Under the pieces are notes generated by a model. It worked only from the letters and a program-made list of their open reading frames with translations. It was not told where the DNA came from and searched no databases. Positions 1 to 9,384 of a DNA stretch of 32,862 nt are shown here, piece by piece. The stretch is from positions 7,621,300 to 7,654,161 of the forward strand of contig NC_049992.1 of the NCBI RefSeq assembly GCF_000003815.2, written 5' to 3'. Source of the DNA: Branchiostoma floridae (taxonomy: Eukaryota > Chordata > Leptocardii > Amphioxiformes > Branchiostomatidae). Made by a program: the position numbers and the translations under genes. Positions within the stretch are counted from its first letter, which is position 1. Each line of letters opens with the position of its first letter.

Positions 1-488
1 TACTATGTTGGAAGCATGAATAACACCAGTCAATATCAAAAGCTCTTTATTCTTTCATTTACAAGGTACAAGATAACTTTATCAGAAATAGCAGTGTTGC
101 CATTGAATTCAAAACCAATTCACAAAGTCTACATTTAAAAACATTTAAGATAGTCGCTGCAATACTAGTATAATAGTATATATATGATTTAATCTGTCTT
201 CTAAATTAGAAGGACAGATTATAGAAATGAACACATCATATAAAGACATATTTATTAACTAGTTAGAAAAACATTACACAGGAAGGAAAGGGTGAGAAGT
301 GTATTGTATGTATGTTTCTAAAGACATATTAAAAGCATCTGAAACAAGTGGAAGTCTTTTTGAATTTCTACAAAGTATAAAATCCCGAGTAACAAGTTCT
401 TGTCTTTAGTTTTTCAAGCAGATGTTAGGGTGAAATCTCGCAGTAGTGTCATATGTGGATAATTTTGCAGTTTTACAGTAAGTCTTAC
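1..488. other. CENP-S intron 2, incomplete; AT-rich
   Basis: No exon is recognised on either strand. A short palindrome at 189-222 (arms TAATCTGTCTTCT and TAGAAGGACAGATTA) is the only structure seen; it could be a small MITE remnant or an unremarkable hairpin. Confidence 0.5.
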
Positions 489-612
489 CACATTTCTTCA
501 TGGTTGCCTCTGACATGGCGGCGATGACCTGGCGGGAGAAGGTCACTCCGCTCTCCTCCCCGACATCATCACACATCTGTCCGACCGTGTGGTGCACTGC
601 AGCCTTCAGGCG
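489..612 (-). CDS. CENPS: CENP-S exon 2 (start of histone fold)
   Basis: Acceptor AG lies at 614-613 and donor GTAAGA at 488-483. The 124 bases leave phase 1. The 5' edge of this exon and its acceptor recur as decayed copies near 728 and 835. Confidence 0.85.
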
Positions 613-1426
613 CTAGGGGGATCAATTAATCAATAGATCAATACCTGATCAAACATCTGACTAACAGTGGTGCCACTAACAATACACTTCATTGCACACC
701 TGACCAACCATGTGGTGCCTTCAGACACTAGGGGGCTCAATCAAGCAATCAATGCATCAATCTATAAATCAATCAATCAATCAATCAATCAATCAGTATC
801 TCATCACACATCTGATCACCACTGCCTTCAGATACTAGGGGGATATCAATTAATCCAATTATCAATCAATAAATTAATCAATCAATTGCATGCCTTGAAT
901 CGTCAGACCTGCTTCTGACAATGGGTTCAATGGATCGACCAACTAACTTTAACTAACTAACCAATAACCTACTAATCAAATAATCAACCAATAGATAGAT
1001 TTCTATCAATCAATAACCACTGCCTTGCTAACTAGCGTTAACAAAAAAAAATAAGATTACAGCCGTACAGCATAATAGGTTAGGTATGAAGTCAACCTGT
1101 TTGAAATAGAATTCACCTTATTCCCGTCTCAACACAGTTATAAATGTTTTCAATTATTTTACTTTGTTGTGATCTTTGGGAAGGAAATTCCATGATTATT
1201 TAATGGGGATCCGGGGAGGGCCGAAGGGTGCACCGGGTGCTTTGTTTCAAGTTATCGATCTTGGCGTCCCCCAGATAGAGTTACCTGTGAACCAGTGGTA
1301 TTTTCTTGATCAACAACAACATGAAGCAGTTGTACTAGACGTTAAAAGGGATCAAGAAGCAAGCTTTACCTGTGTGTAGGCGACCTGTTCGTAATCTTCC
1401 TCTTCAAACTGGCAACTTTCCGCCAT
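489..1426 (-). CDS. CENPS: CENP-S / MHF1 histone-fold protein, first two exons (partial gene)
   Basis: CENP-S pairs with CENP-X as a histone-fold dimer that acts at the kinetochore (CENP-T-W-S-X) and with FANCM in DNA repair; that role is family knowledge. Seen here: exon 1 at 1426-1370 encodes 19 residues starting MAESCQFEEEDYEQ and ends CAG|GTAAAG in phase 0. Exon 2 at 612-489 has acceptor CCCCCTAG and encodes 41 residues including LKAAVHHTVGQMCDDVG and FSRQVIAAMSE, the first helices of the CENP-S histone fold. It ends TGT G|GTAAGA in phase 1, which fits the family, where the next residue is usually Glu. The rest of the fold (the DLE-FA-HA-KR-T region) is not found at 1-488, so the gene continues beyond the left edge. 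Orthology is judged from remembered vertebrate CENP-S; I am fairly sure. Confidence 0.85.
563..860 (-). repeat. Three-copy tandem repeat carrying the CENP-S exon 2 acceptor
   Basis: The block containing CCCCCTAG followed by a CTGAAGGC exon start occurs three times on the minus strand, with acceptor AGs at 614-613, 729-728 and 836-835 (spacings 115 and 107). Only the copy at 612 has an intact frame. The middle copy lacks 8 bases just after CTGAAGGC, and the outer copy is further decayed but keeps CAGATGTGTGATGA. ATCA-type simple repeats separate the copies. Confidence 0.75.
767..795. repeat. (ATCA)n microsatellite
   Basis: About seven uninterrupted ATCA units, with looser ATCA/TTAA-rich sequence on both sides over roughly 620-1010. 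Confidence 0.9.
1370..1426 (-). CDS. CENPS: CENP-S exon 1
   Basis: Start ATG at 1426-1424, donor GTAAAG at 1369-1364, phase 0. It encodes the short acidic N-terminus that precedes the histone fold. The ATG is 395 bases from the divergent TAF10 ATG. Confidence 0.8.
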
Positions 1427-1821
1427 CTTGGATTTCCCGCCAATTTTAATCTTTCTGTAGCGAGTTATTCGCACAGCAGACGATTCGAGAAATTGAGACT
1501 GAGCCTAGCGTTACATTTGCATTTCATTATGTTTGACCAATATTGAGTTCAACAAATATTGTAACAACAAAAACAACATAGTCTGTACCACAGTAATACC
1601 TAATACACCTATGTTTAAATGAATTATTAGTGTTCAAGGTAAAAAAAAGAAAGACGTTGAAATCTATTATTATTTTTTATAGTGAAACGATTCGGCAGAT
1701 CTTGACTGAGCCTAGCAGACGATTCAGAACTTTAACTTGAGGAGCGTAGCGTCGCGTCGATGAAGCAGCGGCCAAAGTTTTCTTGAAGATTCACAGTTGT
1801 CTGACCTAAATTGGGCCAAAA
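1427..1821. promoter_or_regulatory. Putative bidirectional promoter between CENP-S and TAF10
   Basis: This 395-bp interval separates two divergent start codons, so it must hold both 5' UTRs and at least the core promoters unless an upstream non-coding exon exists. No TATA box is obvious. A motif block recurs: CAGACGATTC and TTGACTGAGCCTAGC-type words near 1474-1513 and again near 1683-1725. Shared regulation is an inference from the arrangement. Confidence 0.5.
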
Positions 1822-1846
1822 ATGTCGTCCAACACACCAACGACAG
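1822..1846 (+). CDS. TAF10: TAF10 exon 1
   Basis: ATG at 1822-1824, encodes MSSNTPTT plus one base, donor GTAACC at 1847. Phase 1 matches exon 2. It is chosen because the joined frame is open and the position mirrors the divergent CENP-S start; a transcript would confirm it. Confidence 0.65.
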
Positions 1847-4800
1847 GTAACCAGCATGTGCTTTGTTATGTTTTGGTGCAGTTTTAGCGACAGAAATACC
1901 TTTTTGGAGGGGTAGAGATCCGAAAGTTATTGTTGTCAGTGTGGATATATATGGGGAGGGAGGCAACAGAGCTCTGGAGATAAAATCAACCAAAAACAGA
2001 CGTTGAACATAGAATTTAAGGTGTTGAGATATGTATAGGGTATGGCCGTAGATGCCTATCGCTATATCATACATGTAGGATCATGTAGGTTTTGTGTAGT
2101 ATTAGTTTTACAATGTAGTAATGTAACAGTGGGGGGTTGAAGTAGTGCTAACTGACCATGCCAAACGCCTGTCAGGCTTTTGGCTCAGTCATTTAGGCTG
2201 CTAGTGCTGTGATCCTGAGGACCCGGGTTCGATATATATATTCCACTGTATACAGTGGAAGCCGCTTAATTGCACACCCAATTTGCCAGCGAATTCCGTG
2301 CAATTATCCGGCGTGTGCGATAATGCGAAGTTACCCAGTTGGACTGCACCGCCATGAGATTTGGGGATTCCGTGCAATTGACCGGAGTGTGCGTTTATCC
2401 GACGTACAATTAACTGGCTTCCACTGTATATTGTTTATTTCTGTTCTACTCGCCCCTCTGACTTCTTACATTGGCGCCCAATTTCTATTTCTATTTCTAT
2501 GCTGTACTGGGCAAAGCCCCCTTTAGGGGCATCCCGCCCAGGTGAGAAAAACGAGGTGCATGGCACTAGTGCGACCGCCAATGTGGGTCTCGAACCCATG
2601 ACCCTGGGATAAAAATGGTCAGTTAGCACTACTTCAACCCCCCACTGTTACACTACTCCCCCTCTTCTTCTCAAGATTCGTCCTCGAATCTCCGAGTTCG
2701 ATCTCTGTGGGCAGGCACATCTCCGGCCTGTTATCCACCAGGGCCACGTCGGGCACCAATGTAAGAAGTCAGAGGGGCAAGTAGAACAGAAATAAAGAAT
2801 ATATACAAATATCCTGACCGGCCCGGGAATCAAACCCGGGTCCTCAGGATATTTGTATATATTGTTTATTTCTGTTCTACTTGCCCCTCTGACTTCTTAC
2901 ATTGGTGCCCGACGTGGCCCTGGTGGATAACAGGCCGGAGATGTGCCTGCCCACAGAGATCGAACTCGGAGATTCGAGGAGNNNNNNNNNNNNNNNNNNN
3001 NNNNNNNNNNNNNNNNNNNNNNNNNNNNNNNNNNNNNNNNNNNNNNNNNNNNNNNNNNNNNNNNNNNNNNNNNNNNNNNNNNNNNNNNNNNNNNNNNNNN
3101 NNNNNNNNNNNNNNNNNNNNNNNNNNNNNNNNNNNNNNNNNNNNNNNNNNNNNNNNNNNNNNNNNNNNNNNNNNNNNNNNNNNNNNNNNNNNNNNNNNNN
3201 NNNNNNNNNNNNNNNNNNNNNNNNNNNNNNNNNNNNNNNNNNNNNNNNNNNNNNNNNNNNNNNNNNNNNNNNNNNNNNNNNNNNNNNNNNNNNNNNNNNN
3301 NNNNNNNNNNNNNNNNNNNNNNNNNNNNNNNNNNNNNNNNNNNNNNNNNNNNNNNNNNNNNNNNNNNNNNNNNNNNNNNNNNNNNNNNNNNNNNNNNNNN
3401 NNNNNNNNNNNNNNNNNNNNNNNNNNNNNNNNNNNNNNNNNNNNNNNNNNNNNNNNNNNNNNNNNNNNNNNNNNNNNNNNNNNNNNNNNNNNNNNNNNNN
3501 NNNNNNNNNNNNNNNNNNNNNNNNNNNNNNNNNNNNNNNNNNNNNNNNNNNNNNNNNNNNNNNNNNNNNNNNNNNNNNNNNNNNNNNNNNNNNNNNNNNN
3601 NNNNNNNNNNNNNNNNNNNNNNNNNNNNNNNNNNNNNNNNNNNNNNNNNNNNNNNNNNNNNNNNNNNNNNNNNNNNNNNNNNNNNNNNNNNNNNNNNNNN
3701 NNNNNNNNNNNNNNNNNNNNNNNNNNNNNNNNNNNNNNNNNNNNNNNNNNNNNNNNNNNNNNNNNNNNNNNNNNNNNNNNNNNNNNNNNNNNNNNNNNNN
3801 NNNNNNNNNNNNNNNNNNNNNNNNNAGTTAGAACCCGCAATCTCTCATTATATGGTACTCTACCATACATACCTGATGATACTCTACAATACTCTATGAG
3901 TATAACTATGATACTCTACTCTACAATACCCCTTGGTAAGCTATGATACTCTAAATATCAACAAATTCAACAATACTCTAGTAGTCTACGCTAGTCTACA
4001 AAATGATACAATACTGTACAATACAATATGATCCAAAGTACACTGCCATATTTATCATCATCATGTTCTTCCCTGTCCCAGGCCCATCCTCTGCAGGCAC
4101 TAACGTGACCAGTGGTACAGACGTGGTTGGCGGGGAGGTTCGCACGGCCGGCGTATCGCTCGCGGACTTCCTTCTGCAGCTGGAGGATTACACACCCACT
4201 GTAGGTACACAAATTATCTGCAGGGCTAGACAAGCTTTGAAAAAGTCACATGACAAAGTTGATCTATCATTTTTCATAGGGCTAGACCAGTACATAAAAG
4301 ATCTACTGGCAGTGGGTATCGGTATAGAAAAATTCATGTACAGGTACTGTCCAGGTCCAGACGATCAGGTCCAGGCTAACATACCTTCAAGCTTTTTTGA
4401 TCTTTAATATAAAAAAATTGCATTAAAGCCTATTTCTAAAGCCAATTTGGACCTTTGAATCTTGAGTGGAAGCACCATATTTACTGACATTTTATTGCAA
4501 CTTTTAACTTGTTCTGATTGAGCCACTAGAGACTACTTTCTTTTGTTCCAGATCCCAGATGCTGTGACAGCATACTACCTGAACAGAGCAGGGTTCGAAG
4601 CTTCTGACCCAAGAATGTAAGTCGACTTGTTGGCTTCTTGTAGTTGTACAATGTAGTTTCACAATCATAGACTGGGCCTGACTGTCCTTTACAGATTGCC
4701 ATACATTATACCTGTTACAATAAAGTTCTCCTTGAGTTACATGTTGTAGCTGTTCAACTAATGCAGTGCTCGAAATCCTTTTTTTAGCCATGTTGCCCAG

Positions 4801-6974
4801 GCGGCAACCTGAGTCAAAAGCCAATTTGCACCACTAAGCAAAATGTGTTTGCAAAGTGTGCAAGTAAGTACAGTCAAACCAGTCTATAGCAGCCACTCAA
4901 GGGACTGGTCAAAATTGGCCACTAAAGAGAGGTGGCCACTATAGAGAATATGTTGATTAATTCACCACAAGCAATAAATTACACATGGTTTTAGTAACCA
5001 TTGATCTTTATTCACATAATACAGTACTGTACATGTACTGCAATGATTGTTACACTATATGTATTAAGAAAACAAAAGCTATAAAAAGTTTTAAATGTTA
5101 AAGGCATACTACGCAGTTTTTTGCGCTCAAATTTGAAATATTCTAGAAGTAAGAAATATCAGATTTACTACTACTTTTTGTCACTTTTTGACACTTTTGT
5201 GTCATTATTTCACGTTTGCAACGTAAAGGATTAGCCTACAAACATTCCGCTCTAGGCACCCTGTAACCTTGTGTCCCCCCAAGTTAGACCCTCCAGGTCT
5301 TGCTTGCCACCGGTAGGTTCCCCGGGGTGGGGTAATCAGTTAGCACATGCATGGCAGACTGCAGATAAAGAACACAATGGAGATCTTCTTTGGAAACACC
5401 TATATCTAATCATTCTAAAATAGCATATAATCATGAACTTATTAGTCTATTTTGTAGGATATCAACAAGCTAAGGTCATATTCCCTTCAAAACTGCAAGA
5501 AACCTTGTACAGAAAGCTAGTCTACTGTACTCAGAGGAACTGTCAACTGGCCCCCCACTGGGAAGCCAGGCTGATAAGCAAGAAACAACAACACACAGAG
5601 GCAGTAACCAGCCTGTGCCCATCTGTTTCTTGGAAGATCACAATTTTTATACATCATAATGTGGTGCATTGATGTCGCAGCATCTCTCCATGAATATTGG
5701 TATGCAATGCTATTGGGTTGATTGAGCTAACAATGTAAAGAAAAAGTAGGAAAAGCTACTTTTTGTTTTGTTCAAAAATCCCGTAGTATGCCTTTAAATC
5801 GTGTGGTCTCGGCCACGTTGGACGGGTGGCCGCTGAGCCTATTTCTTAATCATTACGAATCCAAGGGACCAAAAAAAAGTGGCCACTATGGCCAGGTGGC
5901 CAGTATGCAAAGGTGACCGCTAATACAGGTTTGACTGTAGGTATTTCAAACACTGCACAATGATAGCATGGAAGTTTGTAGTTCAACCAATGCAAGAGAG
6001 TCTGCATATTGCTTAAATGTTGGCATTTTTAATGGTTTTATCTTACATTTCTATGTTTTGACAGAGGTGGGTGGGGCTAATAGATAGGTCTATTGCCTAC
6101 TTTTGTATGTATTGAGCACATGGTGTAACTGCCAGTTACGGTAACATGCCAGCTTCATAGAAACATGGCTAGTATACAATGCATTACATTGTACCTAAGA
6201 CCAAGAGTGTTTTGCTGCTTTACTACCCTGTATATTTAGCTCAAAGGGTCCTTGAATTGGCAACTACGTAATGTACAGGTCTGTATTGTAACAGACTCCA
6301 ATTTGATTTTTTTCCACATGACCATTTCAGAGTACGTCTGATCTCATTGGCTGCTCAGAAGTTTGTTTCTGACATCGCCAACGACGCCCTTCAGCACTGT
6401 AAGATGAGGGGCTCAGCACAGAGCTCCAGAAAGTCTGGCAAGGTGGGGACTAGGGACAAATCCATTCTTTATTTACTTCATTGCAAAGGGTGCTCCTTCA
6501 CTCGGGGAGGCTTTATCTCCAGGCAGATTTACCTGTGGTATGAGATAGTATCAAAGCTGGCCAAGGAGTGTCACCAACCACTGGTAATCTTAAGTTACAG
6601 TAGTGGGTGTATATGCACTTTCATTGAATGTGCACCCAAAGTTGGAGCAGCCAAAACTGGAGCATTCTACTTTATCTTATGTTGTGCACCTCAAAATTTT
6701 TCAGTGCACCATACTTAATAGGCTAGGTGCACCAGCATACCTTTTCCCAAAACTGAATTTTGAGCCCTGTATGGAGAAAAAGTATTTCAAGCCCTAAATA
6801 GATTGTTGCCAGGTGTCCCAGTGCATTTAACAAACTATGCACATGTATATGTATTGCCAACCATTTTTCTTATTTTCTCCCCAGGATAAGAGATATACAC
6901 TGTCCATGGAGGACCTGTCCCCAGCCTTGTCAGAATACGGTATCAACGTAAAGAAACCTCACTACTTCACATGA
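1822..6974 (+). CDS. TAF10: TAF10, TFIID/SAGA histone-fold subunit (five exons)
   Basis: TAF10 is a histone-fold subunit shared by TFIID and SAGA, pairing with TAF3, TAF8 or SUPT7L in the nucleus (family knowledge). Exons: 1822-1846, 4082-4200, 4552-4616, 6331-6442, 6885-6974. All have GT donors and AG acceptors, and phases 1, 0, 2, 0 join to 411 bases, or 136 aa plus TGA. Conserved blocks are [12 protein letters not shown] (exon 2), [17 protein letters not shown] (exon 3), [18 protein letters not shown] (exon 4) and the C-terminus [15 protein letters not shown] (exon 5). The start gives a short Ser/Thr/Gly-rich N-terminus, much shorter than the long low-complexity N-terminus of the human protein (218 aa from memory). 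The first exon codes only 8 residues plus one base and is the least certain part; intron 1 contains the assembly gap. Confidence 0.93.
2122..2470 (+). mobile_element. LTR-like unit with tRNA-like (pol III) module, split by a MITE
   Basis: It starts TGTAACAGTGGGGGG and ends CTTCTTACA, the TG...CA ends typical of LTRs, and is followed at once by TTGGCGCCCAA, which looks like a tRNA primer-binding site. Inside is a tRNA-like stretch with TGGCTCAGTC (A-box-like) and GACCCGGGTTCGAT (B-box-like). A Tigger-type MITE sits at 2253-2426; without it the LTR is about 175 bp. No coding sequence is seen. Confidence 0.6.
2253..2426. mobile_element. Tigger/pogo-like MITE, 174 bp
   Basis: Terminal inverted repeats start CAGTGGAAGCC on both ends and are flanked by TA at 2251-2252 and 2427-2428. 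Such ends and TA target duplication are typical of the pogo/Tigger branch of Tc1/mariner. It has no coding capacity. Confidence 0.8.
2471..2652 (-). mobile_element. Opposite-strand LTR-start fragment with B-box
   Basis: The minus strand from 2652 starts TGTAACAGTGGGGGGTTGAA, sharing about 38 bases with the LTR at 2122, then diverges into a tRNA-like segment with a T-arm-like GGGTTCGAGACCC. Thus 2122-2652 is bounded by inverted copies of one LTR end. Confidence 0.55.
2653..2817 (-). mobile_element. TRIM-like retroelement interior (PBS to PPT) plus LTR end
   Basis: Read on the minus strand: an LTR end ...CTTCTTACA (to 2760), a primer-binding-like TTGGTGCCCGACGTGG, about 107 bases of non-coding interior, a purine tract GAAGAAGAGGGGGAG, and then a new TGTAACAG LTR start at 2652. 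PBS and PPT with almost nothing between them is the layout of terminal-repeat retrotransposons in miniature (TRIM); the naming is inference. Confidence 0.6.
2681..2981. repeat. Near-perfect 137-bp inverted repeat next to the assembly gap
   Basis: Left arm 2681-2817 and right arm 2844-2980 pair with one mismatch seen, around a 26-base spacer (2818-2843) that contains a T-arm-like CCGGGTTTGATTCCCGG on the minus strand. The right arm is a plus-strand copy of the TRIM-like LTR end, PBS and interior, and runs straight into the run of N. Confidence 0.85.
2982..3825. other. Assembly gap (844 N)
   Basis: Undetermined bases inside TAF10 intron 1. The gap starts exactly where the right arm of the inverted repeat is being read, so it probably hides the rest of that retroelement copy. 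Any open frame drawn through it is meaningless. Confidence 0.99.
3840..4040. repeat. Degenerate ATACTCTA-type tandem repeat
   Basis: Words such as GATACTCTAC and AATACTCTA recur loosely up to the polypyrimidine tract of TAF10 exon 2. Simple-sequence origin is likely. Confidence 0.6.
4082..4200 (+). CDS. TAF10: TAF10 exon 2
   Basis: Acceptor tract TTCTTCCCTGTCCCAG, donor GTAGGT. It carries the low-complexity linker and then the start of the conserved core ([16 protein letters not shown]). Confidence 0.92.
4552..4616 (+). CDS. TAF10: TAF10 exon 3
   Basis: Acceptor TTTTGTTCCAG, donor GTAAGT at 4617, phase 2. Encodes [20 protein letters not shown], part of the histone fold. Confidence 0.93.
4871..5937. 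mobile_element. Tc1/mariner- or Tigger-like element (outer), interrupted
   Basis: Ends CAGTCAAACC and GGTTTGACTG form inverted repeats continuing for about 23 bases with mismatches, flanked by TA at 4869-4870 and 5938-5939. The interior has several GGCCACT words near each end. It is non-coding and split by a second element at 5102-5793. Confidence 0.7.
5102..5793. mobile_element. TTAA-flanked MITE nested in the outer element
   Basis: Inverted ends AGGCATACTACG and CGTAGTATGCCT are flanked by TTAA at 5098-5101 and 5794-5797, as in piggyBac-type insertions. About 692 bp; no transposase frame seen. A TA duplication (mariner type) is an alternative reading of the same edges. Confidence 0.65.
6331..6442 (+). 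CDS. TAF10: TAF10 exon 4
   Basis: Acceptor ACCATTTCAG, donor GTGGGG at 6443. The AT left over from exon 3 plus A makes Ile, giving I-V-R then [18 protein letters not shown] and QHCKMRGSA. Confidence 0.93.
6885..6974 (+). CDS. TAF10: TAF10 exon 5 and stop
   Basis: Acceptor TTTTCTCCCCAG. Encodes [12 protein letters not shown] and the invariant-looking tail [11 protein letters not shown], followed by TGA at 6972-6974. Confidence 0.95.
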   Translation, partial: DKRYTLSMEDLSPALSEYGINVKKPHYFT

Positions 6975-7602
6975 TGACTGTCCAAGACTGTACATTGATG
7001 AACTATAACTAGATATGCTTATACATTATGCCATACCTGATAACCGGGCTGCAATAATGTCCGATATATCATACTCGTGTTCTGGACCAGGTGATAAGTT
7101 GTGTTATTACATGAATACATGGGCTTCTACTGTTATCGACAGCAGCGCACTCAATTGTCGACAGCGGTGCACTTTGAGTTCAGTAGAAAGCAGTACCTGT
7201 ATTTTGTGTTTTAACAGACAACCATGAATCAATAGATATACTGAGTTGACTATTATGTCAGTGTACCATCTTCTGTTACTAACCTCCGGTAATAATATAA
7301 CCACTGGTCTATGGCCTCGGCGCAGATAACTGCCATGTACATGTACATGTAGCTCTCTCAGTTTTTGTTTAATGTTATGTAGCAGGTAGGCTTCAACGAC
7401 TAGTATGTGAGATGTATAACTTATAGGGAAACAGTCAAAATCACAGTGTGTGAAGGTGCTACATCATACATGTAGGTCATGGCAAGGAGGTTTTATGAGG
7501 TCATGTAACCTTGTTCATGGTAAAATGGTAAGAAAGCTCTTCTTTTTTTTTGGACAATTTGTGTCAATTTAACTTTTGTCTAAAGATAAGTGTTAGATTT
7601 GA

Positions 7603-7608
7603 AATAAA
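7603..7608 (+). terminator. Candidate polyadenylation signal of TAF10
   Basis: AATAAA about 630 bases after the TAF10 stop, the first canonical hexamer I noticed downstream on this strand. Use in vivo is not shown by sequence. Confidence 0.4.
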
Positions 7609-7897
7609 GGTGGGTTATAATATAAGAAACTGCCGCTAGTGTTCTTCCAATCCTTTAGGTGATTATCTTGGTACGATGAATCTTGAAATGTTTACAATAG
7701 TTTATTTTCATGGTGACCTGTCCATGTCGCCTGAAATATGTGTTTCGTTATTCCATCACAGCTAATTTCATGGCAAGAGAGGAAAGGCAATTTTTGTGGT
7801 GTTTTGAACTTCACAAGAAATGGTAGAATATCACAAAGAACCTGCATTACTTTGCAAAGGGCAATGATCATTCCACTAAGATACATATGATATAAGC

Positions 7898-7903
7898 TTT
7901 ATT
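7898..7903 (-). terminator. Candidate polyadenylation signal of espin (distal)
   Basis: AATAAA on the minus strand about 1.3 kb after the espin stop. Another AATAAA at 8805-8800 would give a 3' UTR of about 0.4 kb. I cannot tell which is used. Confidence 0.3.
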
Positions 7904-9212
7904 GTGTTTTTTATATAGATAGTGAATCATATAATATATAATTTTTTATGACAGCGACACAAAAACACTTCATATGTGGAAGATGGGCAAAATAGCAAAA
8001 ATATATCATCAATATAACATCAACGTATTTACGGACTTAATAAACTGACAACATTGTCATGAGGTACAATCACAAGAACTAAGTTGTCAATTGTTGTTGA
8101 ACAGTTACTATCAGCAGCAAACAAAACATGGCTAATGATTTGTGTTCACTTTGAAGCCATCTATGTTCTTATCAACTCTAATAGGAAAACTGGATAAAAA
8201 TACAAGTATTGTCAAAAACCTTACAGATTTAAGTTCTTAGGCCATATTGATTAGATTACATTGTATATTGATGACATCTGTGCATGTATAAATTTTCATC
8301 CCCTTCAAAAAAACAAACAGACATACAAAGCAGCTTCAAAATAAACAACATGCCAGAAATTTCAAACAAAATACAGGAAAACAGATACTATAAATGTTGT
8401 AGAATGCCAAAGACAATACATGTATTGAAGTCTAAGAAAATATGAAAGAGCAAAATGAAGAATAGTGATTTGTTCAACTTTCCTGGCCACTTTGACTTAA
8501 AAATTAAGGCAATTTTTTTTTCAAACTAGACTTGTTTTTTATCTGCACACTTGCAAAAGCTTGGGGGTTCCTAAAGGATGTAATCCAAACAATTCAACTT
8601 GTAAAATATGGAAAGATATGATCACAAACATAATATTATCACATCTAAGATAGCAAAGTTATCTGAAAATCTAACACTATCTAACAACTGTATAATTGCC
8701 ACAAATTCTGGTCTTTTCAAATGTCAGCAATAACAGTCAGGAAGACACCAATAATATCGCTTGTCATCACTAATCAATTTACTAATACAGTAATGTCTTT
8801 TTATTTACACTGTACAAATAGCATTTATACTCTTAATGCCTGATGATGCAATTGAAAAAATTGTAATCATGATTGTGGTGAAGGCCTCATTTGGTGGCTT
8901 AGGAATCTGTTTTAGGTTTTTGTCTAAGCATGTACCAATTGTCATTCAGGTTGGGAAAATACAAAAGTGTCATCACAATATCTATCTGACCAAAAATGTA
9001 AAAACTTCAGTTTTATCATTGTCAAAAGTGCATAAATTTGCTTAAAAGCAAAAACAGTGCTCACGACATTGTCAAACAGAAAAATTCAGTATCTGGCTCC
9101 AGTTCCAGTATACTAAATGTATGTATACACATACATAAACATGAACTAAACATAAATTTTAAAGCTACATGTGTGGCTTAGATCTATGGTTCTTTAACTC
9201 CATATGAAAATC

Positions 9213-9384
9213 CTAAGTTGCAATGACCAGCTGTTTCTTCTTCTTGATCATCTCGAGTTGCCATGGCGACAGTTTGTCGTCATCTACGCCCTCCTGCTTG
9301 AGTTTCTCCTTGAATTGTTTCTCCTCCTCCTCCAGTTGTCTTCTTACAGCCTCCTGTTTCTCCTTGGCTGCTGCCTCATCTTTT
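9213..9384 (-). CDS. ESPN: Espin exon 12 and stop
   Basis: Acceptor TTGACTACAG at 9394-9385. Encodes a Lys/Glu-rich helix followed by [18 protein letters not shown], equivalent to the end of vertebrate espin, and TAG at 9215-9213. Confidence 0.93.

Larger units (their letters stand above)
6975..9212. other. Convergent 3' UTR / intergenic interval between TAF10 and espin
   Basis: AT-rich, with no exon recognised. It holds candidate polyadenylation hexamers for both genes (7603 plus; 7898 and 8800 minus). A short direct repeat built on TCGACAGC occurs near 7136-7175. If the distal espin signal is used, the two transcripts end about 290 bases apart. Confidence 0.5.

Noticed and set aside
189-222. 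Palindrome as a possible transcription terminator
   Set aside because: The window is eukaryotic and intronic; a hairpin has no terminator meaning here.
2866-3899. Long open frames on both strands across the run of N
   Set aside because: They exist only because N cannot encode a stop; the real bases are repeat sequence.
5433-5672. 79-codon frame inside the TTAA-flanked MITE
   Set aside because: Short, no recognised domain, and contained in a non-autonomous element.
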